From CAZJWR01 sp964549765 (lineage in GTDB: Bacteria > Zixibacteria > MSB-5A5 > GN15 > JAAZOE01), in assembly GCA_964549765.1 (NCBI GenBank), contig CAZJWR010000005.1, forward strand, positions 1-64,000: a DNA stretch of 64,000 nucleotides, read 5' to 3'. Position numbers and translations under genes: made by a program. Positions 51,117 through 59,829 of this stretch are shown piece after piece. Every line of letters starts with the position of its first letter. Positions within the stretch are counted from its first letter, which is position 1. The notes under the pieces were generated by a model, which was given only the letters and a program-made list of their open reading frames with translations, was not told the origin of the DNA and did not search any database.

Positions 51117-51557
51117 TCAGGATTTCAACTTCTTATGTTCTTTAAACATGCATCTATCCGTCACGATCGGAATCCCGGCATTTTGGGCCAGATCGCACGA
51201 CTCCTGCGATATAATTCCTTCCTGGAGCCAGATAGCCCCGGCGCCGACGGCAATGGCGGCCTCCACGATCGTCGGCGTGTCCTCGCTCTTTCGAAACACA
51301 TCGACAATATCGATCTTTTTACCGATGGAGGCAAGATCGGGATACGATTTTTCTCCGAGAATTTCGGACTCGTGGGGGTTGACCGGGATGATTTCGTATC
51401 CCTTGGATTTGAGATATTTGGCGACGCGGTAGGATGCCTTGGCCGTATTGGCCGAAAGGCCGACGACGGCAACCGTCGCGGCCCTTTTAAGCAATCTCGC
51501 TATCTCTTCTGGTGATGGATTTTTCCAGGTATTCCTTCGGGAAGACGTATCGGCCAT
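51117..51557 (-). CDS. CoA-binding domain protein (YccU-like)
   Basis: A 146-aa protein with one Rossmann-like CoA-binding domain. AATVAVVGLSANTAKASYRV is the conserved first strand and loop (vaVVGlS-np-R-S--Va-yl), followed by YLKSKGYEIIPVNP, GEKSYPDLASIGKKIDIVDV, FRKSEDTPTIVEAAIAVGAG and AIWLQEGIISQESCDLAQNA, all as in YccU-type proteins. Its ligand may be CoA or a CoA ester; no enzymatic partner is next to it. It lies nine bases downstream of trxA, and the small membrane ORF starts one base after its stop, suggesting a trxA-CoA-binding-small membrane protein operon. Confidence 0.92.
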   Translation of the reverse strand: MADTSSRRNTWKNPSPEEIARLLKRAATVAVVGLSANTAKASYRVAKYLKSKGYEIIPVNPHESEILGEKSYPDLASIGKKIDIVDVFRKSEDTPTIVEAAIAVGAGAIWLQEGIISQESCDLAQNAGIPIVTDRCMFKEHKKLKS

Positions 51558-51566
51558 TACATCCTC

Positions 51567-51893
51567 CTATGCAAGGACCTTTTCTATTCTCGAAACGAGC
51601 TGCGCCTTCGGCACCGCACCCACGACCTGTTCTACGACCTGCCCGTCTTTGAAAAACAGAAGTGACGGAATCGACATAATCGAAAAGGACGTCGGAACCT
51701 TGGGGTTGGAATCCACGTCAAGTTTGGCGACCTTTAGTTTGCCGTCATATTCGTTGGCGATTTCTTCGAGGATGGGGGCGATCATGCGGCAGGGCCCGCA
51801 CCAGGCGGCCCAGAAGTCCACCACGACGGGGATGTCGGATTTCTTCACCTCGGTGTCGAACGTATCGTCGGTCACATGCACAGGTTTGCTCAT
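51567..51893 (-). CDS. trxA: Thioredoxin
   Basis: A 108-aa thioredoxin with the redox motif WCGPC at 31-35 in VVVDFWAAWCGPCRMIAP. The cis-Pro loop is SIPSLLFFKDG and the conserved C-terminal helix is QLVSRIEKVLA. It reduces protein disulfides in the cytoplasm and is the usual electron donor to DsbD (46506-48425). GGGAGGT lies six bases ahead of the ATG. It heads the small operon with the CoA-binding protein. The 214-base gap upstream to dtd carries the dtd promoter and no other clear signal. Confidence 0.97.
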   Translation of the reverse strand: MSKPVHVTDDTFDTEVKKSDIPVVVDFWAAWCGPCRMIAPILEEIANEYDGKLKVAKLDVDSNPKVPTSFSIMSIPSLLFFKDGQVVEQVVGAVPKAQLVSRIEKVLA

Positions 51894-52068
51894 ATGAAAC
51901 CTCCCTTAATATTCCAAATGTTCCATCTCGCCATACATCATTGAATGTAACAGCTTTCTGCAGAAACTGTTCCCGATCCGAAAGCAGCCTCTAATTAATA
52001 AACATAACGTCCGTCACGTGAGATGTAAACAAAAAACTGAGATATGCCCCCGGCGCCCATTATACCGG

Positions 52069-52097
52069 TTGACAGAATCGCTGAATTCCCCTACCTT
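52069..52097 (+). promoter_or_regulatory. Promoter of dtd-maf operon
   Basis: TTGACA (52069-52074), a 17-base spacer and TACCTT (52092-52097). The dtd ATG is at 52108, only ten bases after the -10 box, so the mRNA would be nearly leaderless. Confidence 0.5.
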
Positions 52098-52107
52098 CCG
52101 CCCTGTT

Positions 52108-52587
52108 ATGCGTATCGTGTTGCAGCGCGTGAAGCGGGCGTCGGTCACCGTTTATGATTCAGATGGTTCCAGACGGGTAACCGGCCGGATCGACCGGGGA
52201 CTGGCGCTTTTGGTTGGGTTCCGCTCTGGCGACGGCGCGGAATCGGCCGCCAAGCTGGCGAAGAAAATTCTGGAATTGCGGATTTTTGAGGACGACGCTG
52301 GCAAGATGAACCGATCGATCGCCGATATCGGCGGCGGGCTTCTGGTCGTTTCGCAGTTTACCCTATACGGCGACACTCGCAAGGGTCGTCGTCCCAGCTT
52401 CACCGGGGCCATGCCGCCCGGAGAGGCGGAGGCGATGTATCGGCGATTCATCGACATGCTGGAGGGTTCGGGACTCACGGTGGCGACCGGCGTTTTCGGC
52501 GCTAAAATGGAAGTGGAAATTATCAATGACGGTCCGGTTACCTTCATTCTCGCAGATGAGCCTGCCCCATCTGCGGCGTCTGGCTGA
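52108..52587 (+). CDS. dtd: D-aminoacyl-tRNA deacylase
   Basis: DTD, 159 aa, hydrolyses D-aminoacyl-tRNAs and Gly-tRNA-Ala. The N-terminus MRIVLQRVKRASVTV is diagnostic, the active-site block is VVSQFTLYGDTRKGRRPSFT (SQFTL motif) and the second is NDGPVTFIL (GPVTF, including the cross-subunit Pro). ATG at 52108 was chosen; an upstream in-frame ATG 30 codons earlier adds a segment unlike the family. No ribosome binding site is visible, in line with a near-leaderless start. It overlaps maf by 32 bases. Confidence 0.96.
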   Translation: MRIVLQRVKRASVTVYDSDGSRRVTGRIDRGLALLVGFRSGDGAESAAKLAKKILELRIFEDDAGKMNRSIADIGGGLLVVSQFTLYGDTRKGRRPSFTGAMPPGEAEAMYRRFIDMLEGSGLTVATGVFGAKMEVEIINDGPVTFILADEPAPSAASG

Positions 52588-53152
52588 CGAGCCCGGTCTG
52601 GTTCTTGTCTCCGGTTCCCCCCGGCGAAAACAGATTCTTACGGAAGCGGGTCTTCGGTTCGAGATTATCGTGCCATCGGTAGACGAACATATCCGACCGG
52701 AGCTTCCACCGGAAATGCTGGCCATGGATCTGGCCGGCCAGAAGGTCAAATCGGTTGTACCCGATGGACATCGTGCCTATCTTGGAAGCGATACAATAGT
52801 GGTACTGAACGGCGAGATTTTGACCAAGCCGGTTGACGAGGACGACGCCTTCCGAATCTTGAGAAAGCTGTCGGGACAGTGTCATTCGGTATTCACCGGC
52901 CTGACGCTGCTCGATGCCCGACGCGATCGCTGGCATCAGATGTATGAAGAAAGCCGAGTGTGTTTCAATCGGCTCGACGACGAAGCCGTGCGCGCCTACA
53001 TCGCCACCGGCGAACCGCTCGACAAGGCCGGGGCCTACGGGATACAGGGCATGGGGGGATTTTTAGTTGACAGTGTCGAGGGGAACGTTGATAATGTTGT
53101 CGGTCTACCGATGGCGGCTCTGGAAAAGTTGGCGGCTCTCGTATTGGAATAG
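52556..53152 (+). CDS. maf: Maf-like nucleoside triphosphate pyrophosphatase
   Basis: About 198 aa. LVLVSGSPRRKQILTEAGL is the Maf signature (l-LaS-SPRR-eLL), VPSVDEHI follows, then YLGSDTIVVLNGEILTKPVD with the catalytic Asp, LRKLSGQCHSVFTGL and DKAGAYGIQGMGGFLVDSVE with GNVDNVVGLPM. This pattern fits the YhdE/Maf subgroup that hydrolyses dTTP, UTP or modified nucleotides. The ATG at 52556 lies within the end of dtd. It is followed by the RodZ-like gene two bases after its stop. Confidence 0.93.
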   Translation: MSLPHLRRLADEPGLVLVSGSPRRKQILTEAGLRFEIIVPSVDEHIRPELPPEMLAMDLAGQKVKSVVPDGHRAYLGSDTIVVLNGEILTKPVDEDDAFRILRKLSGQCHSVFTGLTLLDARRDRWHQMYEESRVCFNRLDDEAVRAYIATGEPLDKAGAYGIQGMGGFLVDSVEGNVDNVVGLPMAALEKLAALVLE

Positions 53153-53154
53153 AT

Positions 53155-54150
53155 ATGGCTGACAAATTCAAAGAAATAGGCGCGATTCTGGCGGCGGCGC
53201 GACGGGAAGAACACAAGTCGCTGAAAGAGGCCGAGGAAAGCACCAAGATCATGGCCCTTTACCTTGAGGCCATCGAGGCGGGTGAAGCCGAAAAACTTCC
53301 GACCCGCGAGTACTTCATGCTGTTCGCCCGGGGATATGCACAATACCTCGGGATCGATCCGTCGATACTCGAAGGAATCGAAGGCGCGCCGATTCCGGAA
53401 AAAGACCTTCCCGTGCCGCCCGGGAAGAAAGCGGTGGAGGAGCCGGAGCCTGAGGGCGAGGAGCCGGAAGCCCAAGCCAGAAAATTCGGAAAAACGCTTC
53501 TGTATTTAATCATCGGCATCGTCGTCGTGTTCGCCGCATTTTTCGTCTATATCCAGTGGTTCGCCGGGGTGGCGGAAAATTCCACCGAGCCCGGTCGTAC
53601 CGAATCGGGCGGAACGAATACGGAATCGGGCCAAGGCCCGGCAGAAACGGCGCCGCTGATCACCATTCCCGACCAGCCCTATCAACCGCCGGGCAAACTG
53701 GATTTGCGAATGGTGGCCCGGCAGGACGTCTGGACAGTAGTGGTTCGCGACGGCGACACGGTTCTCAACCGCAGATTATTGGCCGGGCAGCAGCGCCAGT
53801 GGGACGCAGATTACCGGTTTCTCCTGACATTGGGCATCTCCAATGGAGTTGATCTGTATGTTAACGGTGATAAGCTGGCCCCGCTGACATTGCGACCGCG
53901 GACGATTTCCGGATTCGAAATCAACCAGGTTAATTACCGGCAATACTTCTACCCGCCGACTGATACATCGGCAACCGTCGTAACTCATCCGGCGCAAATC
54001 TCGCAACCCAATACTCAGACGACGCAAGACGATAGTTGGATCGAAAGGCGTCCGGCGGCGGATACCGCCGTGCAGACTCAGCCCGCCCGGCCGAATAGTC
54101 AGACGGAACCACCCCCTGCCGTCGACACCGGAGGCGCCGATGGGAATTAA
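53155..54150 (+). CDS. RodZ-like helix-turn-helix membrane protein (DUF4115)
   Basis: A 331-aa protein. Residues 5-75 form a HTH_25 domain (IGAILAAARREEHKSLKEAE, ESTKIMALYLEAIEAGE, FARGYAQYLGIDPSIL), as in RodZ. One transmembrane helix is at about 118-140 (LLYLIIGIVVVFAAFFVYIQ). The outer region has a Gly/Thr/Glu-rich linker and a DUF4115-like beta domain (VARQDVWTVVVRDGDTVLNR, LTLGISNGVDLYVNGDKL). The Gln/Thr/Pro-rich C-terminus is disordered. RodZ links MreB to the wall synthesis machinery; no mreB is in the window. It overlaps the next gene by 11 bases. Confidence 0.85.
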   Translation: MADKFKEIGAILAAARREEHKSLKEAEESTKIMALYLEAIEAGEAEKLPTREYFMLFARGYAQYLGIDPSILEGIEGAPIPEKDLPVPPGKKAVEEPEPEGEEPEAQARKFGKTLLYLIIGIVVVFAAFFVYIQWFAGVAENSTEPGRTESGGTNTESGQGPAETAPLITIPDQPYQPPGKLDLRMVARQDVWTVVVRDGDTVLNRRLLAGQQRQWDADYRFLLTLGISNGVDLYVNGDKLAPLTLRPRTISGFEINQVNYRQYFYPPTDTSATVVTHPAQISQPNTQTTQDDSWIERRPAADTAVQTQPARPNSQTEPPPAVDTGGADGN

Positions 54151-54745
54151 GTCGGTTATGGCCAAGGCTGTCTTGGCCCGGACGGCATCGAAAACCAGAT
54201 CGGCTCCCCTTTCCCTGCCGCTTGAGTTTTCGGGCAAATCGCTTCTGGTATTGCTTCCCGGAGAACAGCGGGAATTGACCGTGGTTAAGCAAATTCTGCC
54301 CGATATAACCTCCATCTTCGGCAATCAGGAGGTTTATCTGCTGTCGAGTCTTGGCGTGCAGATTGAATCGATCTTCCCGTCAAAGGGTTTCCGTTATATC
54401 TCCGCCGGGCGGTCGGCGGTCAAATGGAACGGTCTTCCCTCTCATTCGTTTTTGGAAAAATTAAGAAAGAACAAGTTCGATTATATATTCGACACGAATC
54501 TCAGTGAAAACGTTTTCGCCGCCCGTATTCTTCTCGAGTTTCCCCAAGCGGTCAGGTTCGGCAACAGCGGTTATCTCGGTCTCCCCTATCTCAACCTGGA
54601 GATCAAGACCAAGTTTTTGAGGGATCGACGGCAGATATACCGGTCGATCCTCGATGTTGTCGCCAAACTGGCCCATAAAACCGATCACCCCGATAACGAC
54701 CCGGATAACGTGTCAAGGAGCAACGGTGTACCTGAAAAAACTTGA
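54140..54745 (+). CDS. Uncharacterised protein resembling half of a GT9/heptosyltransferase fold
   Basis: A 201-aa protein I do not recognise with confidence. SLLVLLPGEQRELTVVKQIL and DITSIFGNQEVYLLSSLGVQ look like the first Rossmann strands of GT9 glycosyltransferases, and NKFDYIFDTNLSENVFAARI, LLEFPQAVRFGNSGYLGLPY resembles the region where heptosyltransferases have yDlaiDlq... and R-GF. The nucleotide-sugar-binding half is missing, so catalysis is doubtful. It is wedged between the RodZ-like gene and smc, overlapping both (11 and 20 bases), so it is surely part of the operon. Its role may be structural or regulatory. Confidence 0.55.
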   Translation: MGIKSVMAKAVLARTASKTRSAPLSLPLEFSGKSLLVLLPGEQRELTVVKQILPDITSIFGNQEVYLLSSLGVQIESIFPSKGFRYISAGRSAVKWNGLPSHSFLEKLRKNKFDYIFDTNLSENVFAARILLEFPQAVRFGNSGYLGLPYLNLEIKTKFLRDRRQIYRSILDVVAKLAHKTDHPDNDPDNVSRSNGVPEKT

Positions 54746-57700
54746 ATTGGTCGGGTTCAAATCATTCAACGAAAAAACGGAATTCCTCTTCAACCCGGGA
54801 GTAACCTGCATCGTCGGTCCCAACGGCTGCGGCAAAAGCAATCTTCTTGATGCCCTTCGCTGGGTGCTTGGCGAGCAAAAGACATCGCTTCTGCGCGGCA
54901 GCAAAATGGAAGAAGTTATCTTCGCCGGCACGCGCGCACTGAAACCGCTGGGGATGGCCGAAGTTTCGCTTCATGTCGACAACGGCGACGGTCTGCTGCA
55001 ATTGCCCTACCGCGAAATTTCGGTTACGCGCCGGTTGTTCCGATCCGGCGATTCCGAATATATCATGAACAAGCAGCCCTGCCGGCTCAAAGATATCACC
55101 GAGTTGTTTGCCGACACCGGAGTCGGAGCGCACGCCTATGCCATTATCCAGCAGGATATGATCGACGCTATTCTGTCTGACCGCACCGACGACCGCCGAT
55201 TCCTATTCGAGGAAGCGGCCGGTATTACGAAATATAAGCAGCGCAAGAAGGCCGCCGAACGGAAACTCGACGCCACCGAGCAGGACCTGATGCGCCTGAA
55301 GGATATCCTCAGCGAAGTCACCACCCGGGTGCGTTCGCTGAAGCGCCAGGTCAGGAAGGCCGAACGATACAAAAAGATTTCCGATGAAATCAAGGGATGG
55401 GACCTGTATAACGCCCGCGAGCGGTACCGCGAACTGGTCGATCGGCGCAAGGAAATCGCCCTGGGCATCAAATCGGCCGATGATCGCATCGTCGGCGTCG
55501 ATTCCCAACTCGACCTGCGATTCGCCGAGATGGAAACGGTGCGGACGTCGCTGGCCGAACTGGATAAACGCCTGTCCGACCTGTCCGGCAAGGTGTATGA
55601 GTTGTCCGAGCGCGCTCATCAATTGGAGACCGATATCTCGGTGAATCGCGAGAAACGGGAGAACTTGACCGTCACCGCCTCGCGAAATCGAGAAGAAATC
55701 GAGGCGCTGACGAAGCGGGCCGAGATGATCCGCGAGGAAAAGACCGGGACGGAAGAAAAGACCGGCGGCATTGATGGCGATATCTCGGCGGCATCGTCCG
55801 AATTGGAACAGGCGCTGGAACAACAGAAAGCGGCCGACGGCGAGTATATTCATTTCAAATCGATCGCCGACGAGGGAAACGCCAAGCTTGTCGAACTCGA
55901 AGGCAGACTATCCTCAGGACGGACCGATTCGGCCAACTTGGAAGAACAGATCACCGATTTCCAGAAGGAAATCGAGCATAACGACGAACGCAATTCGGCG
56001 CTGGTCGATGAGAAAGGCCGCCGCCGCGAAGAGATAAATTCACTTCAGGGGCAGATCGAAACATCGGCAACCGAGATCACCGAACGCGAGGCAACCATCG
56101 AGCGCCAGGAGAAGGAATTATCCGACGCCCTGGCTGAAGCCGACCGGCTCCGCGATCTGCTATCCGAGACAACGTCGACGTACGAGGCGACTCTGGCGCG
56201 CAAGAACCTGCTGACTGAGATGATTGAGCAGTATGAGGGATATGGCAGCGGCGTTGTCGCCGTGTTTGATGTCGCCGACCGCTGGGTCGACATCACCGGC
56301 ACCGTCGCCGATTTTATACATCCCAAACCGGAATACAAAGCCGCCATCGAAGCGTCCCTCAGCGACAGCGCCCAATTTATCCTCAGCCGGACACAGCAAT
56401 CGGCCCGCGAGGCGGTCGCATATCTGAGGGACAAAAAAGCCGGACGCGCAACGTTTCTGATTCTGGAAAGGCTGCCCGATAAGATCTCCCGCCCTAACCT
56501 ACCCGGTGTTGCGGGAATTATCGGCTGGGCCGATTCGCTGGTCGAATGCGACGAGCGATACAGCCATGTCCCGATTTCCTTGCTGGGGCGTACCGTCGTC
56601 TGCGAAAACGATGAATCGGCGCAACAGGCGACCGCGGAGCTTCCCAGCGGCTATCGCGCGGTGACCACTGGCGGCGATATTTACACCAACGACGGCCTTG
56701 TCTCGGGCGGTGCGTCTGAAGAGATACCGCTGATCGGCCGGAAGGACGAGGTGACCGCCCTCGAAAACAGGCTGATCGAGATCAACGAACAAATTTCCCG
56801 CACGCGCAAAAAACACGGCGAGGCAACACTCCTGATCGGCGAGCTGCGGCAATCGCTCGCGCGCGGTCGCGAACAACTCGACGATACCCGGGACCACGTC
56901 GCGGAATTGACGACCCGCATCAAGGAAGAGCAGTTCAAAATAAACGCCGCCGATGAGGTCATCACCAGCATCGAACAGCAACTCGAAAACATCAATGCCA
57001 AGCTGGAAAAGCTCAAGCACCGCCAATACACGCTGTCGCTCGATTTCGATCATCTCGACCGCGAGAAGGCCACCGTCGCCGCCGACGCTCAGTCGAAAAA
57101 AGACCGGCTGCAGTCGTTGGAAGAGGCGGCGCATCGCGCCAGCGACGAGGTCAATCGCATCCAGATGCTCAAGATCGAATTGGAAAGCAAACGAGCGCAA
57201 CTGATATCGCAGCGCGATTATTTCGACGAGATGCTTTCCGACATCGCCACGAATACCATTCAGAAGGAACAGCAGATCAGGGATGCTGAGACGACCGCCG
57301 CCGAATTGGCGGAGAAGCTGAATGCCGATGAATCGCGACTGAAAGAATTATTCGACGCCCGGCAGGCGGAAAGCACGGCGCAGCAGGGATTGCGCAACGA
57401 GCGCGATGAACTCGGTGGCCGTGTCAACGAACTGGACGAGCAGATCCGGCTCCTGCGGAAACAGAAGGAACAGATCAACAACGAGCGGCACCAGAGCGAA
57501 ATCACTCTGACCGAGCTTTCGTCGAAGTTGGAACAGCTTGAAGAACGCATCCAGGGCGAATATCGGATCGATATTCGCGAGTTGCAGGTCGAATGTCCCA
57601 ATCCCGATCTGGGGCCGGAGGAAGCCCGCGAACGTATCCAGGCGCTCAAGGACCACAGGGAGAAGTTGGGCATCGTCAACCTGCTGGCGCTGGAGGAATG

Positions 57701-58334
57701 CGACCAGCAGAAGGAACGGCAGGAGTTTCTTACCAGGCAATTGGATGATCTTATTTCGGCCAAGGCGACCTTGAAATCGACCATCCAAAAAATCAACCAG
57801 ACAGCCAAAGCATTGTTTGTCGAGACAATGGAGAAAGCGCGCGATAACTTCAAGAACATGTATCAGCAGTTATTCACCGGCGGCGAGGCCGACGTGTATC
57901 TGGAGGATGAATCCGATCCGCTCGAATCGCGCATCGAAATCGTTTCGCGTCCTCGCGGCAAAAAGCCGCTGACCATCGCGCAGCTGTCCGGCGGCGAACG
58001 GGCGCTGACGGCCATTTCGCTGCTGTTCGCTTTGTATATGGTCAAGCCGTCGCCGTTCTGTTTCCTGGATGAAATCGACGCGCCGCTGGATGACGTCAAC
58101 GTCGGGCGATTTTTGCGGATCGTGCAAACGTTCGCGCGGCAGACGCAATTTGTCATCATTACCCACAACAAAATCACCATGGAAGCCGCCCATACCCTGT
58201 ACGGCGTTACCATGGAAGAACCCGGCGTCAGCAAGGTCGTGGCCGTTCGCTTCAAGAAAGAAGGCGAGCAGGACGACGACGCCGATCTTCTCGATATGCA
58301 TTACGCCCGGGACGACGCCAAACAGGCAGGCTGA
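54726..58334 (+). CDS. smc: Chromosome segregation protein SMC
   Basis: SMC of about 1202 aa, the core ATPase of bacterial condensin. Walker A GPNGCGKS is at 31-38 in MYLKKLELVGFKSF...VGPNGCGKSNLLDALRW, the Q-loop segment is AYAIIQQDMIDAILSDR. Long coiled coils (about 165-500 and 670-1010) flank a hinge (about 505-660, with YGSGVVAVFDVADRW and GGDIYTNDGLVSGGAS). The C-terminal head has the ABC signature LSGGERALTAISLLFALYMV near 1090 and Walker B FCFLDEIDAPLDDVN. The GTG start at 54726 is preceded by AAGGAGCAAC. It is followed by ftsY two bases after the stop, a common order. Confidence 0.97.
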   Translation: MYLKKLELVGFKSFNEKTEFLFNPGVTCIVGPNGCGKSNLLDALRWVLGEQKTSLLRGSKMEEVIFAGTRALKPLGMAEVSLHVDNGDGLLQLPYREISVTRRLFRSGDSEYIMNKQPCRLKDITELFADTGVGAHAYAIIQQDMIDAILSDRTDDRRFLFEEAAGITKYKQRKKAAERKLDATEQDLMRLKDILSEVTTRVRSLKRQVRKAERYKKISDEIKGWDLYNARERYRELVDRRKEIALGIKSADDRIVGVDSQLDLRFAEMETVRTSLAELDKRLSDLSGKVYELSERAHQLETDISVNREKRENLTVTASRNREEIEALTKRAEMIREEKTGTEEKTGGIDGDISAASSELEQALEQQKAADGEYIHFKSIADEGNAKLVELEGRLSSGRTDSANLEEQITDFQKEIEHNDERNSALVDEKGRRREEINSLQGQIETSATEITEREATIERQEKELSDALAEADRLRDLLSETTSTYEATLARKNLLTEMIEQYEGYGSGVVAVFDVADRWVDITGTVADFIHPKPEYKAAIEASLSDSAQFILSRTQQSAREAVAYLRDKKAGRATFLILERLPDKISRPNLPGVAGIIGWADSLVECDERYSHVPISLLGRTVVCENDESAQQATAELPSGYRAVTTGGDIYTNDGLVSGGASEEIPLIGRKDEVTALENRLIEINEQISRTRKKHGEATLLIGELRQSLARGREQLDDTRDHVAELTTRIKEEQFKINAADEVITSIEQQLENINAKLEKLKHRQYTLSLDFDHLDREKATVAADAQSKKDRLQSLEEAAHRASDEVNRIQMLKIELESKRAQLISQRDYFDEMLSDIATNTIQKEQQIRDAETTAAELAEKLNADESRLKELFDARQAESTAQQGLRNERDELGGRVNELDEQIRLLRKQKEQINNERHQSEITLTELSSKLEQLEERIQGEYRIDIRELQVECPNPDLGPEEARERIQALKDHREKLGIVNLLALEECDQQKERQEFLTRQLDDLISAKATLKSTIQKINQTAKALFVETMEKARDNFKNMYQQLFTGGEADVYLEDESDPLESRIEIVSRPRGKKPLTIAQLSGGERALTAISLLFALYMVKPSPFCFLDEIDAPLDDVNVGRFLRIVQTFARQTQFVIITHNKITMEAAHTLYGVTMEEPGVSKVVAVRFKKEGEQDDDADLLDMHYARDDAKQAG

Positions 58335-58336
58335 CC

Positions 58337-59254
58337 GTGAAATTCTTCAAGAGCTTCAAAGAGGGTCTGTCCAAGACCAAGGATAATATTGTCACCAAGG
58401 TCCGCAAGGCGGTCGGCGCGGCGGCCAAAGTCGACGACGACCTGCTGGACAACATCGAGGAAATCCTGATCGAGGGCGACGTCGGTGTATCGGCGACGAT
58501 GAAGATCATCGACAATCTCAAGGAACGGGTCGCCGACGAAAATATCAAAGATCCGGCCAAAATCCTCGATGTTTTGAAAGATGAAATCGCGGGGATTGTC
58601 AAATCGGATCGCGATCCGACGGTGCTCGATCCGATGCATCATCCGGAGGTATGGCTTATCATGGGCGTCAACGGCACCGGCAAAACGACTTCGGTGGGCA
58701 AACTGGCCAAGCTGTTCGCCGATCTGGGGAAAAAGACGATGATTGCCGCCTGCGATACTTTCCGCGCCGCCGCCGTCGATCAACTCGAAGTATGGGCGCG
58801 GCGATCCGGAGTCGAGATGGTCCGCGCCAAGGAGGGATCCGATCCGGCCGCGGTAGCCTTCGACGCCGCCAGCGCCGCCAAAGCACGCGGTATGGATGTG
58901 TTACTGGTGGATACGGCGGGGCGGCTGCATACCAAGGCGCATTTGATGGATGAGCTAAAGAAAATCAAGCGCGTGGTCGCCAAGGTTGTTCCTGAGGAAT
59001 CGATCAAGGCCAAGCTGGTGCTGGACGGCACGACCGGACAGAATGCGTTGTCACAGGTCAAGATTTTCACCGATGCCGTCGGCGGTGTCGACGGTTTGGT
59101 CGTGACCAAGCTGGATGGAACGGCCAAGGGCGGCGTTGTTATCGCCATCGCCGAGGAGATGTCGGTGCCGATCGATTTTGTGGGCCTCGGCGAGCAGATC
59201 GATGATTTAAAACCCTTTGACCCCGAATCCTATGTGGAAGCGCTGTTCGAGTGA
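58337..59254 (+). CDS. ftsY: Signal recognition particle receptor FtsY
   Basis: FtsY, 305 aa, the GTPase that receives SRP-ribosome complexes at the inner membrane. After a short N-terminal amphipathic segment comes the four-helix N domain (about 15-95). The G domain shows G1 GVNGTGKTTSVGKLA at 110-124, DTFRAAAVDQLEVWARR (I-box), DTAGRLHTKAHLMDELKKI (G3), TKLDGTAKGG (G4) and GLGEQIDDLKPFD (G5). The long acidic A domain of E. coli FtsY is absent. The start is GTG at 58337. A 14-base tandem duplication spans its stop codon. Confidence 0.96.
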   Translation: MKFFKSFKEGLSKTKDNIVTKVRKAVGAAAKVDDDLLDNIEEILIEGDVGVSATMKIIDNLKERVADENIKDPAKILDVLKDEIAGIVKSDRDPTVLDPMHHPEVWLIMGVNGTGKTTSVGKLAKLFADLGKKTMIAACDTFRAAAVDQLEVWARRSGVEMVRAKEGSDPAAVAFDAASAAKARGMDVLLVDTAGRLHTKAHLMDELKKIKRVVAKVVPEESIKAKLVLDGTTGQNALSQVKIFTDAVGGVDGLVVTKLDGTAKGGVVIAIAEEMSVPIDFVGLGEQIDDLKPFDPESYVEALFE

Positions 59255-59272
59255 AGTCCTCCGAGTGAAGTC
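59248..59272. repeat. Short tandem duplication at the ftsY stop
   Basis: CGAGTGAAGTC occurs at 59248-59258 and again at 59262-59272, a 14-base period that copies the last ftsY codons and stop. The remainder of the 176-base gap to yjbQ is AT-rich and shows no gene. Confidence 0.6.
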
Positions 59273-59430
59273 TAACCTATCAATATTCTTGTCACTCTCA
59301 GTATCCGCCGTTACATCGTATAATTATTGAATCATTGCCACACATAGAAATGACGCCACTTTGGCCTTGAATTATACCATTGTTCTCGATATCATCATCT
59401 GAAAGAATGCCCATGGCAGGAAAGAACCAT

Positions 59431-59829
59431 ATGAGCACCGATTTTAATGTCTCTACCAAGCAGCAGGCGCATTTTGTCGAAATCACATCGCAGGTGCAAA
59501 AGGCGGTCGACGAGGCCGGGATACAAGACGGCGCGGTGATTGTCTTCGTGCCGCATACAACGGCCGGGATCACTATCAACGAAAATGCCGACCCGTCCGT
59601 GCAGCGAGATATCCTGAATCATCTGGACAAAATGGTTCCCCAGTCGGGTGATTACCGCCACAGCGAGGGCAACTCGCCCGCGCATATCAAGGCGAGCCTG
59701 ATGGGATCGTCGGTGACGGTGCTGGTATCCGACGGCAGGTTGGCGCTGGGAACGTGGCAGGGTATTTATTTCTGTGAATTCGACGGCCCGCGCAATCGCC
59801 AAGTGTGGGTCAAGACGGTCGGATCATAA
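59431..59829 (+). CDS. yjbQ: YjbQ family protein (UPF0047)
   Basis: About 132 aa. VPHTTAGITINENADPSVQR is the UPF0047 signature (v-HTTaaltinE-adp-v--D). YRHSEGNSPAHIKASLMGSS contains the conserved H-egN--aHi-as--G pattern and LALGTWQGIYFCEFDGPRNR the C-terminal G-wQ-i-f-efdGpR. The fold binds a metal ion with conserved His; thiamine phosphate synthase activity was reported for E. coli YjbQ as a secondary activity. ATG at 59431 follows AGGAAAGAACCAT at good spacing and was preferred to earlier in-frame ATGs. Its stop overlaps the rlmH start by one base. Confidence 0.9.
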   Translation: MSTDFNVSTKQQAHFVEITSQVQKAVDEAGIQDGAVIVFVPHTTAGITINENADPSVQRDILNHLDKMVPQSGDYRHSEGNSPAHIKASLMGSSVTVLVSDGRLALGTWQGIYFCEFDGPRNRQVWVKTVGS

